A stretch of DNA of 64,000 nt from NCBI GenBank assembly GCA_036877525.1, contig JAZGTH010000062.1, forward strand, positions 6,070,501-6,134,500, given 5' to 3'. Positions within the stretch are counted from its first letter, which is position 1, and every line of letters begins with the position of its first letter. The DNA comes from Chromobotia macracanthus. Lineage: Eukaryota > Chordata > Actinopteri > Cypriniformes > Botiidae. Under the pieces are notes generated by a model. The model saw only the letters and a program-made list of their open reading frames with translations, did not search any database and was not told the origin of the DNA. This document shows, in pieces, positions 1 through 14,298 of this stretch. Both the position numbers and the translations under genes were made by a program.

Positions 1-2559
1 GCAATGGCTTCCTTATATACTACTGTTTTCATCTGGTTATGGCAATAAAACGTGAATAAGAGTTGAGAGGCAAGCATTCTGACCTTAGCCTAAAAGAGCT
101 GCACTCCTATCAAAACTGAATTGCACAATAAGCAATACTTTGAATGGGATACAATATTAATTTAAGCGACAACAAAGAAGATACAATGTACTGATGTACT
201 GATAACGTTGTGTGAGATTTTGAAGAGTGTAACTGAGATCATATTGCATCCAATGAGAATCACATTTCAAAGAAGCGCCTAAGGGTTGTGACTAAGTTCA
301 GAAGAAACAAGTATTGGTCAACTGAGACACAGTTTAGTTACACCTTATGAAGGTTAGTGCCCTGTGGCCCCAACACACTAAAAACTCTGAACTGTGAATC
401 TGAAACTCTTCCTATCTCAGCTGAGAGCTGTATATCTACTGGGAGTGGAGACATGTTTACAAAAACGTGAACATAAGTGTCTCAAACAGAGACAAATCTA
501 GGAATTACAGATTGGAATTACAGATTTACAAATTACAGACTACTGTACCTATCCATGTTACGACAGCACATTGACAAGAGTACTGGATACATTCACAGAA
601 TAACTTACAGATGAGCATGGCTAATGTTCACGCATGCATGCATGTATATCTCAATGGCGTGCCAACATCCGCTGTTGTGTGGTGGTGACAGAGTAAATAA
701 ACTTGACTTATGAATTCTGGAATGAGTGTGTATGTCTACAGAGAGCTATAGACTCTCTCATTCACTCACTTCACCTGTCAACCACTTATCTACTATCAAG
801 GGCAACTAAGGGTCTGTAACAGGTCAGACAAACCCCGGACGGCCTTCACTGTCATCACAGCGAATGTGTGTGTTGCTGGTGTTAGGACCATCATGCTCAA
901 TCAAGTCTGAGCATTTAACTCACTAAAAAACTTCTACTCACTGAGTGAGAGATTGAGCATGACCGACCAGTCACTAACTCTGCTTGTGAGTGTGGACGGC
1001 TCACTGGGTGACTTATGGTGGTCATGAAAATGTCATAGTGGTAAACACTCACCTAGTCGGAGGGGCAGAATCTTGAGATAGTCTTGTTGAAGGCTGTGTT
1101 TCAAATAAACGGAACAGTAAATTATGGCCACTACACCCTACTGGACCTGTCATGTAATAATGTCTGCGCTTTTTTTAGATCAGATATTGCTTGTGGAAAC
1201 TGTCCCCTCTCCATCGCACCAGGCTTGACGTCTATGACATTAAACAACAAATATAGTGTTGGTTCTATGATTTTGGATGTGATATTTTAATGCACGCAAA
1301 CATGCATGACATTGGACAGGTATGGCTGTTAAAGATTATCAGTGACTTCAACAATAATTAACAAGCTATATTTTAGCTCCTTAAATAAATCAAAATCTAA
1401 GAAGCTGCAGAGGTTGGAGTTCCCAGAGGAAAGATAAGGTGTGTTGTTGGACTGCCATGCTTGGTGTTAATTTTGCCTGCAGTGAATGTAAAGACCTGTC
1501 TTTACACCCAGACTTTTGGGTGTCAAGCAGGTGCTCTAAACACTGTAGGTACATGATGATGTACTGTCCCTCTCACTCTACACTTCTCTTCTGTTCTGAC
1601 TGGCACAAATGCCAACAGCTGCTGTAAGCTCTAATTGGTCCCTCTGGGTAAGGCTGGCACTAAGGTCAATGGGCATCTGTTCAAAGAAAGCAAAGAGGAG
1701 GGCACATAACCACTGGAGCAGCTGCCCTCAATGTCACTAGGGTAACTGCAAGGGCGATGAGGAAGGGCAAGCCCCTGACCTTCATCTTATCTGCATGCTC
1801 AACCTTATGTGTCATTTGGAAGTAGGTACTAAGAGATCTCTCACCAGTACTGGGTGTTGGATATGTGCCACACAAAAACTACAAACTTTTTTTATAATGG
1901 GGGAGCAAAGAGAGAGAGGGAGGGAGGAAGGGTAAGTAAGAGCAAGAGTGACAGTGTCCCATAACTGCTGTAAGCTAAGAGTCTTCACCTCAAGCTGGTC
2001 ATTAATATCCACAAACTCGTTAAGTGGAGAATGCCATGAAAGGGGATCTGGGACATGACAAGTGTTCCGGCAGGGTAGGGACAGGGACAAATCAGTGACA
2101 CTTAAAATAGACCAGGCGGTATTCACCAAGTCTGACCATAGAGCAGCATTAAGAAGCCTCATCATTTAGGCTATAAAAAGATCTCATTACATATTACTTA
2201 ATTACATGAATGATTGCTTTAAAACATATGAAGTCAATATGCAGCATGCAACAAAATATTCTCATTTCATTTCTCCTACTTCTCATAAACAAAGCTGTGT
2301 ACTTTTCGTAAACACACGTCCAGCTATCTCCTAATCTGGAGGCAGTGCTTCCTAGGAAAAGGTCATAACTTATATAACATTAGGTTGGGTAACCGCTGCA
2401 TGCCACAGTGCTAATGGTAAGACACCCTAACTATATTTATTAAACAGCCGGATATAATAATGGACAAGGCTATTCAACTTCACCACCATCCTGCAGCGTT
2501 TAGCTCCAAATCTTATCAAACACACCTGACAAACGATGATCAAGATATTCAGGATAACT

Positions 2560-2775
2560 TAAAGCTGCAATTCGTAACTTTTGCCTCTCCACCGCCATCT
2601 TTGTTTGAAACATAAAATTGCAGGGTACTTAACATGCTTTTCATTACGTATGCTTAAGTCAAATGAAGCCAAACTGACATTTCCCAGGAAATCGGACCTG
2701 GCAGCTCAAGTTATAAATCATTATTATACACTTACCACTGGGAATCGGGCTAAGGTAAGGAGATCGTGCTGAACA
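2560..2775. repeat. Degenerate dispersed repeat fragment
   Basis: It begins with 'AAAGCTGCAATTCGTAACTT' followed by text like 'CACCGCCATCTTTGTTTGAAA'. This resembles a non-autonomous DNA transposon common in cyprinid genomes, recognised from memory only. No terminal inverted repeats or target-site duplication were resolved. The 63-codon open frame across it has no recognisable product. Confidence 0.35.
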
Positions 2776-3977
2776 CTGATCTGTCATGTACTTGCTCAGT
2801 AACTGATTTTTTTTCTTTTTTAACCCCCTTAAAGCTTTAAAAATTACAGGTACACACTCTGAACCATTTTGTTCCTCTAGGAGCCCTGTTATTAGTGAAT
2901 ATGAAATGACCGTTTTACACTCTATATGAATTTTGCACTGGTGAAATACATGCTTTGTTTCTCATCCTTGTCATATCACCTGCATACATGTACTCTCAGT
3001 CAACGCCACAAACACAAAAGACCGCTGATTCTGCAAGTCACTTACTTTAAGTAAACATTGACCCGCAGACTAATCAAATACTTTTCTGGGAAACTATTTG
3101 CTAGTAAAGCAGTGCGAGTCATGCAAGCCTTGAAAACAACAACCGGACAGCGAAAATGGCAAATCTGTGGTTTATTGAGTGTTTACAGATGGACCATGAA
3201 GACAGAAGGGAGGCATGAAGCATAATATTTACCACTGAAGCCACTGGGGTTTAAGACTGATTAAGCACTACAAATACCAGACAATCAATACAACAGAGTT
3301 CACTGTCCCAAAAAGATAGACTCTTCCGCCCCAGTGCTTTACACATGGGAGCTGGTGCTAATGTGCTGTCACTTTTAAAATATACAGATGGAAAGCAGCC
3401 CAAAATGGTGAATGAATGCTTTTGGCAGCTTGATAATCATTCAGTGTCAGGCAAAAATACAGCATACAGTACTGATCATTGCTGTTCCTTGCTGGCTAGC
3501 CTGACAGCAGAGTGATTCGGTCCACACAACTCAGAAAATGACTCTGTATAAAGGATCTCACTTGTGTTTACTATACACTTATAAATATGTACATACATAC
3601 AAGTACAAACAAAAAAGCAGAGTTTTGCACTACATTGCTCTAAATGCATTTTTTAATAATCTTCTTATAGTTACTAACAGTACATTATATACAATTTTGT
3701 ATTAATAATTATTCTTAAATATTCAACACCCTACAATTTTATTTTGATGTAAATTGCGCTCCATTCATCTGACATGTTTGTAAGTTCAGTCACCCAAATA
3801 TTAACCTTAACTATTATTTGACAGAAACAGAACTTGAAACAATGTTATTGTTCACTGTTGTTCATAAGCTGCCTTACAGAATGAATACACAAACATCACT
3901 TTACCACTTAAAGTTTAGAATACAACAGTAAAATGTAACATGCACTCACACAATAATCTACTGAAGCAAATAGCCTT

Positions 3978-4095
3978 TCCTGTAGCTTAACTTGAAGGGC
4001 ATGCTTTAGCAACACACAAGGTCATGGGTTCAATTCCCAGTGAATCCACATACTGATACATCTTAAAAGGCCTAAATGTACTGTAAATCACTCTA
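3978..4095 (+). repeat. tRNA-derived SINE, degenerate copy
   Basis: The copy starts with 'TCCTGTAGCTTAACTTGAAG', a decayed tRNA-like A box. It then has 'GGTCATGGGTTCAATTCCC', the B box, and ends in a short tail containing 'TACTGTAAATCACT'. The same family appears at least six more times in this window, mostly inverted. It is a retroposon, not a working tRNA, because the anticodon arm is not conserved. Confidence 0.6.
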
Positions 4096-7039
4096 AACAA
4101 AAGCCAAACGCATAAATGAAATGTAATGAATGCAACTGTAACATGATACTAATAGCGAGAGATCCATGTACAATGGCTGGTGCCTTATGCTTTTACATTA
4201 AGTATAGTTCAATTTGTTTGGTTTTAAATGAGCTGATGGTGTCCATCCTGGTTATGGTTGGTATATGGGTTGTAGTAATTAAATCAAATTTTAAAAAATG
4301 ATTTGTGATTATTTTTTAAGAAACGTCATAAAACCTAAGCCACTATAATCAAATACATTTTTAGAGTAACTTCTCAGCAATGATGACCAGACAGTGGAGC
4401 CCACAGCAGACAGTAAATGAAGAATATGCATAAAGCCTGACCCCATAAGTGACTATCACTAACCAGGATGGAGCCCTAGCTGCTCTACTGCCACCCTGAC
4501 AGGAGACAAACTAGCTATTTCCCACAGAACAACTCATCGGGGACAACAAAAAATGAAGTGGTCATGATCAATACCATCTTCTTTCATTTTCTCCTATTCA
4601 TTGCTTACTTCTGTGCTGCTCACAAAGGAAACAAGAAACAAATGTACAAATAACACACAGCATTAAGTGCTTAAGTAACATTGAGTTACACATAAAAAAT
4701 GGCTGGGGTTTCTTTTGTTACAATCCATAAATGTTTACAATAAACTTGACGATCACAATCTGTAGAACAATCTCATTGGTTGTCTCCATTGATGTTCGAA
4801 TTTAGAATATTAGAATTTTGAATGTTATACAGTGCACATTTATTATACGAGACTAAAGTATTTTTAAATACATAGTGTTAATATATAAATACAGTATTGT
4901 CATTCAATAATCACTCTGTTTATAGACTGCTGTTGTGACACTGGTGTGATTTCAATGCATGACCCGCTGGAGGGTCCCAGTGACAAACTCTTTAAATCAC
5001 AATCTTTAAACAACTGTGTAAGGGCTGTCAATAGAGAGTCCACAGGTGCGGGAAAGACCCTCGACACAATTCCCAGCAAGAGATAGGTGGGCACACAGCT
5101 GCAATTCATACTCACTCACTTTACCACAGAATTTCTAACTCCTAGAAAGACTGTTTATTTGCTCGATACAGTAAATAATGTAAATTTGTGTAACTTTCAA
5201 TAAAATCATTTTTTAACTCATTTATTAAAGATCACTAATGGATCATAGCTGACACTGTAGGTTGCATGTTTATACAGTTAAATTACTTAGTAAATTAATT
5301 TGTACTAATAAGTAACCTAGGAACTGTAAACCTTTGAGATCATAATACTACTATATCACTATTTGGCTACAACAACTTAATCCAAAGCAACTACTAACAA
5401 AAACTAAATTTACTTTGAAAGACAATTCTAAAAGCTGAAAACAGAAATAAATAGACAGGATTTGATAGCACAAAAGGTATACACAAGTAAGGAGGTCAAG
5501 AGAACATGATTTCAAATGTACACTCTTAAAATCTGTACTGACCAAGTCATTATGTGTTTGAATGACCAATGGGCCCTTGTGAAAGGTTTCCCTCTGCAGG
5601 TGATGAGCAGCAATGACCATTAAACCATCTATCAAACTTTTAACCCCAGCAGCCACACAAACAGACTATTTGATCTTTAACTATGAAAGACCTTTCAAAG
5701 CAATTCATTCTGTGTGTGTTCATTTTTTATTGGACAGAACTGTCCCAGATATGTTTATCAAAAAACAACAACAATAATAAAATAAACTACAAGAAAACTA
5801 TAGTAAACTATAAGAAAGAAAATCAGTGTAAATCATTTAAAAAAAACTATTGATGTGTATGTAACATTTAAAGTGCAGTATAGCGACACTGAGCATAAAA
5901 TGAACAGATCTGCTATTGGTTTGGAAGATTTTCTTGACCTAGTCTGTGCCGGTGTCTACTAGTGTATGATATAACTGCCACAAGTGCAGAAATAGCAGTG
6001 GGTGCCATGCCTCAGACTGTGCTCACCACAGGGATCTGGTGAGTTGAGACAGGCACAGTGATTTGGCCAATGGGAATCCAACCAATCCATGAGCCAGAGC
6101 ACAACACCAGCAAAAGACACTTTTTTTTAATATTGGCTTTTTGCCTTTCATTTTATAAGACAGACAGACAGGAGTGGGGGTAATAGGATCGGGATGACAT
6201 AGACTGGGACTAAATCTGTGCCCACACAAGCGCGTGCAATACCCATAATGCCAGGGCTCAGACACAAGACAAAACACGCAGACAAATACACACTTGAATA
6301 CCACAACTGAATGAACTGCCTCTCCTATTAAACTGGATTCAATTATGCGCTCTGTTCAAAGCAAATCTTACTAATTAACATTAAGCATTAATTATGTAGC
6401 CTGAGGGGGACCCTATAAAGCTATACTCACCAATCCCACCCAATCAATACTCTAGGAGTGGAATTAGCAGTTATCTTAAAGTCATTAAACAACAGTACAG
6501 GCTGACAGATCCACACAAACAATCATCCATAATTAAATGGATATGCACACACACACGCACACATTACAAAAATAAATATATATATTAAATATACATTACA
6601 AAAAACTGGAGAAGAAAATATATTTTATGTAATATTACTACAGTTTCATTATTCTTTGACAATTCATTTTGGAATCAAACCCAGGCAGGACATAAGTTTA
6701 GGGTATTTGTTATAATTATTAATAATTGTCAAAGTTCAACATAAACAAATGAAAGTAAATCGCTTCAGATTCACCCTGAATTTGGTGTTTACTTATGCAC
6801 TGTGATGCAGCTTAAGAAATACAAAATTTTAGCCTTTGTATGAGTGAGATGAGTGCCCTCCACAAAAATCCGAATCCCAATAATTACACATATTATTCAG
6901 CAATTTGAACTACAAAAAATAAAAAAAGAAAATACATGACAACAAAATGTGAGAATTTTAATTATTTACAGCAGTACGAAAACTTATAAATAAATGAGTA
7001 GAAGAGAGAAAAAAAAACTGAAAGTGAAAGAAAAAGCCA

Positions 7040-7770
7040 GGGGCCATCCACTGACAAAACACTTCCCAGATCTCATGTGTTTATCAGTCTGAGAACTTCG
7101 TGTGTTAAACAATCTCCCACACAGTTCCCAGGATAACACAAGCATGGCCTGCCTGTGGTTATAAATTTGGACAGCCACCTGTGAGGATGACTGAGATAGC
7201 TGGTTGGGGCAGCCTGTGTGTGTGTGTGCAGGGTTTATAGAGCTTACTTGGATGGGGGTGTTGAGCTGGGGAACTTGCATGCCTATCGTGGCCAGGAGTG
7301 TCTAAGAGGCATGAAGGTACTTAACTGCTCCCCTGAGACCGAAATAAAGATTGAGACTATTTTAGAAAAGAGAAGACAGAGAGAGAGAACAAGAGAGGGG
7401 GGCAAAAGAATAGATAAAAGATCTGAGAGGATCTGAAAAGAGGCGCACCGGGAGGAAAGAAGCTGCTGTATTATTAGGACAAATGGACCAAGTCAGGCAT
7501 CAAAACCAGCAGGAAAAAGTGAATAAGGTGATCCCTGTGAGGTTTGCTGGCTTATTTCTCATGCCCAGAATAGAGGGTGAGCTCCGATGTCTGGGCCACT
7601 TCAACTGAAATGGAAAGCTGAGAGTGATTAGGGTCAGGTTTCCCAGTTCGCCCCACTGTCACAGGCTGTGAGCCAGGTGGAGTGTACTGTGGGTTTGGGA
7701 GGTATGCGTGTACTTTGGCCCCTGGATGGCCTCTCTGGCCAGCGTACTGCAATAGCCAGCCAGTTAATTA
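7040..7770. promoter_or_regulatory. Complex-sequence block, weak candidate regulatory DNA
   Basis: This block is richer in GC and lower in simple repeats than its surroundings. It holds a short GT run at 7217-7230 and a purine-rich stretch near 7360-7440. A 66-codon minus-strand frame at 7552-7752 has no splice context and no family resemblance. I infer possible non-coding constraint only from composition, and no recognised element was seen. Confidence 0.2.
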
Positions 7771-8130
7771 GGAGAATTTCATCACTCCGTCATAGAGCAG
7801 GAAAGAGAAAGTGACAGGAAGAGACAGAAATATACCATTAGTCTATGATCAGTGAAGTTTATCCAAGCCCGTATAGATATAGAGTAACACAACCTCCAGT
7901 TCAACTGTACTACTCAACAGTGGTTGTTTTATTAACATCTTCCTATTGATTTATATTTTCTTTTTCCTTTTCCAACAAGCATGTAATACATGTATAGTGA
8001 GAAACCAATGAAGTAAAGGTAGAATATGCTTGGGGTACTTTACACACCCTGAAGCTTACATCATATGTGTGACATGAATGACAGTTTTGAGTAATGATTT
8101 TTTTTTTTTTTGCTTTCTTATTGGCTCACA

Positions 8131-8260
8131 TTCACATATGCATTTGGCAGGCGGTTTTATCCCAAGTGAAATTGTGTATTTGAACATACTTAATCAGTAC
8201 ATGTGTTCTCTCAACATCTGCGTTGCTAGCACAGTGCTCTACCAATGGAGCTACAGGAAC
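8131..8260 (-). repeat. tRNA-derived SINE (inverted)
   Basis: On the plus strand it reads from the tail 'CATATGCATTTGGCAGGCGG' to the tRNA-like head 'GCTCTACCAATGGAGCTACA', the reverse of the A box. The centre is diverged. It belongs to the same family as the copies at 30578 and 44115. Confidence 0.65.
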
Positions 8261-8752
8261 CCAGGCTCAACGTTAATCAAATCCAGAAAATCAAAGCATA
8301 GATTTGGCCAGAAACGCTGCATAATAACTGTAACAATTAAACAGCATATACACACTGAAAAGGTTTGGGAGTACCTCTAAATAAATAATCTAGTCACTAC
8401 TCTCTCTACAGAACACAAGAGTCAACTGAGTCAAAACTGTGACGGTCGATGATCATAATAATGCTTTGGTGTCCTGCGACTGTGTACAAGAAACATGAGT
8501 GCCAAAAGTTTAACCTGCATTTAACCCCATTTAGCTGCAATGTACACATAGCCAAAATGTTATATTTTGATTCTAAAGGAATGTTACAAAATGTGAAAAG
8601 AAAAAACGTGTTTACAGTAATTATAGTGTAGACCTATAAGGTATGACATTCCGGAGAGTTTAAAAGTATGTATTTTGATAAACCAAAACCCTTTTATAAT
8701 AAACCACAGTATTAGTTTTTCTGTGCAAATAATTTGTAATCATTTTTGTTTT

Positions 8753-8860
8753 GCTAACACTTTACAATAAGGTTCCTTTAGTCCACTACCTTAGTTAACA
8801 AACTAACAATTACCAATACTAAGAATCCAGCATTATTATTTATTATTCTTAGTATTCACT
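8753..8860. repeat. Dispersed repeat, 'AACACTTTACAATAAGGTTC' family
   Basis: It begins with the conserved AACACTTTACAATAAGGTTC followed by repeated TTAGTTAACAAACTAAC-like text. This is a very common non-autonomous repeat of cyprinid genomes (family recalled, not searched). A second, more diverged copy lies at 54706-54795. Confidence 0.55.
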
Positions 8861-10079
8861 GGCTTGACTGGCTACTGAAAAGTTTAGATTTTGCATCATA
8901 ATGTATTCACACTGCTAACTGTCAGTAGTTCAAGATGACTGCCATATCAACCAGCACAATATAGGTAACAAATTACTGAGTGCACCTACCTGGTAGATAC
9001 AAACTACTGTATATGGCTACTGCTTTGCTCAGGGATTGCAAAATACAGTGTGTTTTTGTCTGCCTATTTCGCAAGGCAAAACAGGCAGACTTTCATCGCT
9101 TTGTGTGACATGCCTGACAGTTTTGGAGTCAGAATTTCATCTGTTTCAAAGCTTGCAATTTGTAACCTGGACAGTAACTTGGCAACCTGGTAATCTGGTA
9201 ATTAGTAACAATTAACAGAGTGAACAAGGTAGATCAATGGCCAAAACCCAAGTGAGACAGCACCAGTGCAGATGGTGTAAATGGCAATATTATGCCTACA
9301 AGATCTGTAATTGACTGCGATGTGTTGAAACTTGTCTCGGATACGGTTACTTAAAACGATATGTACATCTGTGAGCTCACATACCCACAGGCAAAAATAT
9401 AAATGGATATGAATCAGTCTACCCAATTCCTACACTTCCTCCCCACCTGTCTTTACAACAGTCATTACCATATACTCTCATATCTGATAAATAAACTGAT
9501 GATCTTACGGTAAATTGCAGATTTTGGACAAACAAGGATACGAACATTGTCAGCTAATTTGTAACTACCTTGGCTATTAAAAATTGTGAAAAGCCATTTA
9601 TAAAAATAGAACTGCTACTAGATATAAAAAACACACCATATGTGGCTGGTGGTATGACATCATAAGGCAGTATATAAGGCAGTATCATGTTTTGAAAAAT
9701 CTGACACCAACAAGAGAACTATACATATAATAGCATATGGAAATATACTGTAATATACCGTACAAAAAAATTGAGGGTTGAATCCAACAAAAACAACTGT
9801 ATTGTCTTACAAATTACTTTTAACATCAACTTAAAGCTATTAATTTTCATATCAAGCAATTTTAATGTCGAAAAAATGATGTTTCGCCACTGCTTTAAGA
9901 CGGTGAGCAAGTGATCACTGCTTATGAGACAGCAGTTAGAGCTAAACAGAGTTACTTTAACAGGTTGAGCATTGGCCCAAGTAAACCTTGAGATAAAGTG
10001 ACAGTGTGAGATATGAGAAGAGCTACAGCAAATGAATGATGTGTCCAATGGTCTCTTTTTTTGGATACACAACCCCCTT

Positions 10080-10410
10080 ATAAACATGACCTTTGTGATC
10101 TCACCGGCTTTCCTCCAGGGAGTGGTACGTCTTACTGGTTTAAAGTGAGGCCTGTGCTTAATCTCTAGGCCTTTTTCTGCTTCCTCCTAGGAGGAGACCT
10201 TTGACCCCATTGGCCTGTCACTTCTACAATCCAATCTGCTCACTCCAAGCCAAACTCCATCAGGGAGGGGCAAGAAGCCTCATTATTGATGCGTTTGACA
10301 GGTCTGACAGTGCAGAGCACACGTCCCACGCAATGACAATTTACTGTGTTATTATGGTAACACTTCACGCCATGTGGCAGACAAAAGATGCATGGGAGGG
10401 TATGGTGTGA
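10080..10410. promoter_or_regulatory. Candidate conserved regulatory block with HNF4-type DR1 site
   Basis: This is a complex, GC-balanced block in AT-rich DNA. At 10182-10195 there is a perfect 14-base palindrome, TCCTCCTAGGAGGA. Beginning at its last base, 10195-10208 reads AGACCTTTGACCCC, the reverse complement of GGGGTCAAAGGTCT. That is a near-consensus nuclear-receptor DR1 element of the HNF4/COUP-TF/RXR type. The motifs are seen directly. Enhancer activity and conservation are inference. Confidence 0.35.
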
Positions 10411-11179
10411 TTAAATTACTGGAAAAGGGAAATTTAAAAAGCCTGGACAGAAGGTAAAATTATAATGTGCCATTTGTAAGAACTGTGTCTTGCTCTTAAA
10501 ACAACCCTTTGGACTTTTATATTTTGCCACATTATATGGCAAGATGCTAAAAAAAGCAGCAGCGCACAAAGTAAAACTAAATTAAGGCTGTGCTCACACT
10601 GGCATGGAAGGCAACACAAATATATTACTGCTAAACTTAAAGAACAAATGTAAAATGTTAAAAAAAACATTTACTTACCCTTTTGAAAATGTACACACAA
10701 TAGGCCTTAATTATAAAACATGAGCTGAATGAACGTCTGTGTAAATCATTCATAAATGCATTTGTACATTTAATCCATTTAATTGAATGGGACAGTTTAG
10801 GTGCGAACAGTTTAATGCACTTTTTACACAGAAATTCACTCTGCTAGTGTTTGGAGAATAAGGCCCAATGAAAGCAAACTGAAAGCAAACTGGGATAGAG
10901 GCAGGCCTTAACATTGGAACAAAGTGAGTACAGCATTTTGGATTTTGTGGTCAACTTTCACTTTAAATTTGGTCACTGCAGTTGACATGTAGCAGTTAGT
11001 CATCGTTACAGAAACCAGATGATGGTGAGCTCATATTTCAGCCGTAATTCTCAGAGTAAAGCTATATTCTATTACACTTCATCGATAAATCATAAGGCAA
11101 GCATGTTTTTAAGTCTCGGACCTGTACACATACCCTGTACACACACCCTGTACGCACATCTTTGTCGGAGGCAGCAAAT

Positions 11180-11830
11180 GACATGTGTGTTCTTAAATAA
11201 TTAGCAGGTGTGTCCTGTTTAAGGTTTCTGATTTATTCTGCCCCCTTGCGTTACCGGAGACCCCTTGAGATACCGTGAAAACATTTACCCCCAAACAGGG
11301 AAGGAACGAGTGTAAGTGCAGTCTCCCATTTCACTGGAGTTTGAATTACACTTTTCGTCACTTAGCCTTCAACTGCTGGCACAAACACTCAACAAATGCT
11401 CTCGCACGGCAACCCTTTACCGCACGAACGCAATACCGACTCTAACTCGACAATGTGTGGAATAGTTTGAAAATAAACATTTTCTATTTCTGCCTGTCCG
11501 TGTACTTGCGAATTTCCTTGTAAGCTTAGGTTAGATTAGGTGTGCATCTCTTAAAAACCTAGTGGCCCTGCTGTGCCTCCACTTAATCTGCAGGTGCTCA
11601 CACATGGTGAGCAGGGGATAGGCGCGCCTGGCAGGTGGCTGTTGGTTGGGTGTGTCAAGCAAGAAGCTTTAATTATGGCCAGCTGACAGTTTGACAGGAG
11701 AGCACCTAGAGGGCCCAGGGCCCTCTGTCCTCAGAGAGGAGAAGAGCAAGACACCAGAGAGCAGTGGATAATGTCTCTTCATGTCTGTCAGTGACAGTAC
11801 ACGAATTACACACTGGGAATCCATGTCGGG
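11180..11830. promoter_or_regulatory. Candidate conserved regulatory block
   Basis: This stretch has low repeat content, several CpGs and no coding frame. It contains the 8-base palindrome GGCGCGCC at 11621-11628 and a homeobox-like TTTAATTATGGCC near 11670. In AT-rich, CpG-poor vertebrate DNA, such dense complex sequence often marks conserved non-coding elements. No function can be assigned from the sequence alone. Confidence 0.25.
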
Positions 11831-12569
11831 CACAGGGGTCTTTTCGTTTAAGAGTTTTAGGTTGATCAGTTGTCCTGTGGATGTAAACTGGGTGTTACAG
11901 TGATATGTTACTACATTCTGACCCAGTATTTTTCAACATCTATTTATATAAAGGAGTCTGCTAAGACATTCCATGCACTCTATGATGTCCATGTGGTCTA
12001 TCAGAGTCATTACAGCACCATTTCCTATTGTGCTGATTGTTGTAACAGATGCGGAAAAAGGACTCTTTAATTTTTTTTAAACGTAGACCATGCAGCATTA
12101 GTTTGAAAAGAATTTCAAACTAATTTCAAGAGTCATAACTTTGGCTCAAACGGTGCCCAAAGTGCTCACTACACCTAAAAGAGATGTTGCGCTCAATAGG
12201 TGCATGTTCAGATTAGGGCTGTGTCTTGCCACAATCACATCCTCCCTCCTCTCTCGCTCCACTGTCCTGTCTTTTTGAGGCAAAACTCCCCAAAATAAAA
12301 ATATGAACAATTAAAAATAATGATTAATATATTATTATATTTATAATCACGAATAATAAATATTAAATGGTACAAATATAATTATACATTTTAATATTTT
12401 AAAAATAAAAATAGGAGGACACAGTCTAGAGAAAAAGATGCTGAAGGTTATTGTGAGTTTGAAAATTGTGGTAACAGCTGCCAGTGAGAAGTGAATAGAA
12501 GACTGACAACAGACAGCTGAGAGCTGAAGCCTAGGGATGTAAGATACACTGAAAAACACACACACAATA

Positions 12570-12930
12570 ACCGTTAACAGGTGGTGGGTGGTCCTCCCAA
12601 AGACAGGCCTGCTGGACACATCACAAGCAGGTTGGTGTGTGTGCATGCCAGGACCCGTGCAGAGCACGAATCTGAGCAGTTGGATGTTTGTCCAGTGGAT
12701 GCTGGTGGAGGGGAGATATTACACCCCATTAAAGTGTGCGTTGGCCCATCTGCTTGACATGCAGGGCCTGAGAAAGTGATGTGGAATGAGCAGAATGTTC
12801 CTTCCAGAGACTGCAAGCCAATAGCGAGCATGACTGATGCATTTGATGAGACCAGTGTGGCATTACAGTATTTATGATACAGTATGAATATCTCTCAGGG
12901 TGACAGTTGAGAGAAGACACTACATGCACC
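12570..12930. promoter_or_regulatory. Complex-sequence block, candidate regulatory DNA
   Basis: Open frames of 63 to 106 codons overlap here on both strands. Such overlap is expected from GC-richer non-coding DNA and does not indicate a gene. A pyrimidine-rich acceptor-like site occurs on the minus strand near 12774, but the frame after it runs to a stop without resembling the ZC3H3 C-terminus. It could be a conserved element, judged from composition only. Confidence 0.2.
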
Positions 12931-14298
12931 CTTGTTTTCTCATAAACAAGTAGCCTAATAAATGAGTTACCTTTCTTTTTACGTTACTTCCTCCTCATAC
13001 ACACAAAGTGGGCTCTATTAAAGTCTATATGGATGTACAAAGGCAATTTAACCCCAATATCCATCAGTATCAGTACTAATGCCAAATGTCAGCATCCTGC
13101 TGTCTTTATCAATTCTCAGCCTCAGAGTGTCCTGGTATGTCCACAGGAGGGTTACTGCCTTGCACTGCAGTGCTACTCAGGGATCATGAGGGCAAGTGGA
13201 TCAAGTAAACCAGGGCCTGCCGACACACATTTGTCATAAACAGGGTGTACATTACAGGACTGAAGCTGGAATGCTTTCTCAATATGGCACTGACATATAC
13301 AAGCAAGGGAGTCGGGAGGAATAAGATCCAGCAGATGAGGGAGGGACGGAGAGAACAGAGGTGGTGCGAAAAAAAGTGGCAGAAACTAAAGCAAGTGTGA
13401 ACTAGTTAGTGATGCAAAAAAACAAACTAAAATAAACAAACAAACCACATAAGGAATGAAAGAGTATTGGCTGGATGAGACTTACGCAATGGCTGTCACC
13501 CTTAAAAACTGAGAATGCACGCCTATGGTTGTATCTTGCCTTCCTGTTAAAGGAACCAGAATCACCACCGAATTTCTCCTATCTCTGAACTCCCTATTCA
13601 ACCCCTGGTTGCCAGGATATGTGCCTGTTTGTTTACACCTGCCCCAGGTAAAGCATAGTGTTAATCTATGGTGATGACACCACTTTCCTATATAAAGAAG
13701 CATAATAAAAACCATGAGGATAAAATGTGGAAAAACTGAAACATTATGCTACACAAATCTAATACATATTTTACTTGACACCACTGACTTGCAAACAAAC
13801 TCTTTCCAAGTGTGTATTTCAGCTGTTATTCTGAAGTCTGTGTGTTTGAGCACAAATCTGCTATATGCATTTACTCTGCATGCGTTTATGTGAATGGAGG
13901 ATCAGCTTTGACTATATGATTATATTTTTATTTTTCTAAGGATTACATAATGGCTAAAAAACACATACATATCAAATGAACTACAGAACTATTTTCATGG
14001 CACTATTTATGTTCAAGCAAATTTATATAGATATGCTTAACAGTTACTGTTATGCTTAAACAGTTATGCTTAAAAGTAATACTACATTTACCGCCACAGA
14101 ATGTCATCATGTCATCACTGACTTAAGTGTTTTCTGCATTTAAAGCTGTATCAGAATTCAGCTGTGACAACATTAAAATACTGCTGTACTTCAGTAGATG
14201 TGATAATCCAGTTTCTATCAATGTTCTTCCAAGCAAAAAAAACAAAACTTGAGTTATATGGTGGTTATATTTGGTTGCATGTGTTGACACCTATCTGC

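Noticed and set aside
1812..2165. 117-codon minus-strand frame
   Set aside because: No recognisable domain, no splice sites that link it to zc3h3, and no resemblance to the CCCH fingers.
3978..4050. Possible tRNA gene
   Set aside because: A and B boxes are present but the cloverleaf arms do not pair and related copies are scattered with a shared tail, so it is a SINE.
12574..12831. Possible zc3h3 C-terminal exon with an acceptor-like site on the minus strand
   Set aside because: The frame contains Cys, Pro and Thr but no CCCH spacing and no resemblance to the family's C-terminus; overlapping frames on both strands suggest non-coding DNA.
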